This document shows positions 7,139-7,855 of a stretch of DNA of 7,855 nt, piece after piece (position 1 is the stretch's first letter; each line of letters starts with the position of its first letter). Position numbers and translations under genes: made by a program. Location of the stretch: NCBI GenBank assembly GCA_021798075.1, contig JAJZYO010000079.1, forward strand, positions 1-7,855, in the 5' to 3' direction. The stretch is from Actinomycetes bacterium (lineage in GTDB: Bacteria; Actinomycetota; Acidimicrobiia; Acidimicrobiales; Palsa-688). The notes below the pieces were generated by a model that was not told where the DNA came from, did not search any database, and was given only the letters and a program-made list of their open reading frames with translations.

Positions 7139-7545
7139 GAAAGCCCCGTCCCGCGCCCGCTCGCGGCCCGCCGCTGCATGGCGACGTTCTCCACGGTAGC
7201 GAGCAACTCGACCGCTGGGCAGCCCTTCACCAGGTACGCCGCGACCTTGGCAGCCATAGCCGCCTGCACGATGCTTTCGTCTGCATAAGCCGAAAGGAGC
7301 ACCACCCCCACCTCTGGGTGCTCTCGGTGGAGGACCTCGGCCGCTTCGGTCCCGGTCATGCCCTCCATGCGGAAGTCCATGACCACGACGTCCGGCCGGG
7401 AGCAACCCACTAGCTCAATGCCCTCTTCGGCCCCGCTCGCCACCCCGGCCACCTCGTAACCGACATCGGTGAAGAGCCCCGCCAGCTCTTCTGCCAGGGC
7501 GGAGTCGTCGTCCACGACAACGAGACGGGGAGGCGACGTCGTCAA
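7135..7545 (-). CDS. Stand-alone receiver-domain response regulator
   Basis: The 136 residues consist of a single CheY-like receiver domain with no output domain: acidic residues D12-D14 in VVVDDDS, phospho-acceptor D57 in VVMDFRMEGMTG, switch residue S85 in LLSAYADE, and K107 in YLVKG, followed by a short basic tail. It should accept phosphate from the histidine kinase encoded immediately upstream and pass a signal by protein contact, or act as a phosphate sink next to the receiver-EAL protein. The TTG start at 7545 gives a TTGA overlap with the kinase stop, has GAAGG 6 nt upstream, and starts the protein eight residues before the first beta strand. An ATG at 7599 in the same frame would add 18 residues unlike a receiver domain and overlap the kinase gene more deeply. 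Its own stop overlaps the next gene as GTGA. Confidence 0.9.
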   Translation of the reverse strand: MTTSPPRLVVVDDDSALAEELAGLFTDVGYEVAGVASGAEEGIELVGCSRPDVVVMDFRMEGMTGTEAAEVLHREHPEVGVVLLSAYADESIVQAAMAAKVAAYLVKGCPAVELLATVENVAMQRRAASGRGTGLS

Positions 7546-7855
7546 GGCGCGCCTTCGGAACGGCTGACTGCCGCCACCGGCACGGCCGCGAGGCCCCATG
7601 GCGTAGCGAGGTCGGTAGTTGCCTCGTCATCTGGGTCATGTCCTGGTCCTGGCCGGGGCTCGGCCCCGAGAAGAGGCGAGCGCGCTTCGGCTGGCAGCCA
7701 GATCCTCACTTCGGTCCCCGCCAGGGGAGCGCTCCTCACCTCGAACTTGCCCGAGGCCAGCTCCACCCTCTCGCGCATGATGACCAGGCCGAAGTGCCCG
7801 GCGTGCAACAGGTCGGGCTGGGAGGCCGGGCGGAAGCCCTTGCCGTCGTCGCGCA
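7542..7855 (-). CDS. Sensor histidine kinase, C-terminal ATPase end (5' part outside window)
   Basis: About 104 residues are visible. They begin RDDGKGF, the DxGxGF (G1-type) ATP-binding box, and continue through a flexible lid to GHFGLVIMRERVELASGKFEV, the GLxxMRERxEL box typical of NarX/UhpB/DesK-type (HisKA_3) kinases, then GTEVRIWLP, the last strand of the HATPase fold. A Pro/acidic tail of about 45 residues follows, longer than usual and without a recognisable motif. The sensor and phospho-acceptor histidine lie to the right of the window, so the stimulus cannot be told. Its TGA overlaps the TTG of the receiver gene, making it the upstream member of the operon and the likely phosphodonor for both downstream receivers. 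Confidence 0.88.
   Translation of the reverse strand, partial: RDDGKGFRPASQPDLLHAGHFGLVIMRERVELASGKFEVRSAPLAGTEVRIWLPAEARSPLLGAEPRPGPGHDPDDEATTDLATPWGLAAVPVAAVSRSEGAP
7552..7556 (-). promoter_or_regulatory. Ribosome binding site deciding the TTG start of the receiver gene
   Basis: On the minus strand GAAGG lies 6 nt before TTG at 7545, inside the final codons of the kinase gene. It supports the rare TTG start over the upstream ATG at 7599. Confidence 0.6.

Noticed and set aside
6317..7288. Plus-strand open frame (323 codons) opposite the receiver-EAL gene
   Set aside because: Its complement encodes intact receiver and EAL motifs; no recognisable protein in this frame.
7139..7405. N-terminal extension of the receiver-EAL protein
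   Set aside because: The added residues are Arg/Gly-rich nonsense overlapping the REC-only gene, while GTG 7138 begins right at the receiver fold with a GTGA overlap.

Overview
This is a GC-rich window with dense NTGA-type start/stop overlaps and strong GC bias at third codon positions. Its genes look actinobacterial (Actinomycetota). I cannot place it further; an acidimicrobial-type lineage is only a guess.

Left part (1-1353) looks like decaying sequence. A minus-strand group II PLP-dependent decarboxylase runs off the left edge. It lacks about 60-70 central residues and changes frame at the junction near 418-432, so it is probably a pseudogene. Divergent from it, after about 105 bp with no recognisable gene, is a plus-strand C-terminal remnant of an FMN-binding (NqrC/RnfG-like) domain. 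Its flavin-acceptor motif is altered. It overlaps by ATGA an intact apbE (FAD:protein FMN transferase, 1350-2135), the enzyme family that flavinylates such domains.

Centre (2136-2405) is a 270-bp convergent intergenic region without a gene. It holds three perfect 16-bp tandem repeats, a strong imperfect hairpin with a competing 9-bp pairing partner, and a 20-bp tandem duplication.

Right part (2406-7855) is one minus-strand operon. In transcription order it is: the C-terminal end of a sensor histidine kinase (entering from the right edge), a stand-alone receiver protein, a receiver-EAL protein with a complete-looking cyclic-di-GMP phosphodiesterase site, and full-length cobalamin-dependent methionine synthase metH. 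Every junction is a 4-base overlap (TTGA, GTGA, GTGA). A two-component/c-di-GMP module and a core one-carbon enzyme are therefore very probably co-transcribed and translationally coupled. This is the most interesting arrangement in the window. I see no strong sign of a wholly new system, no mobile element, no CRISPR array and no RNA gene.
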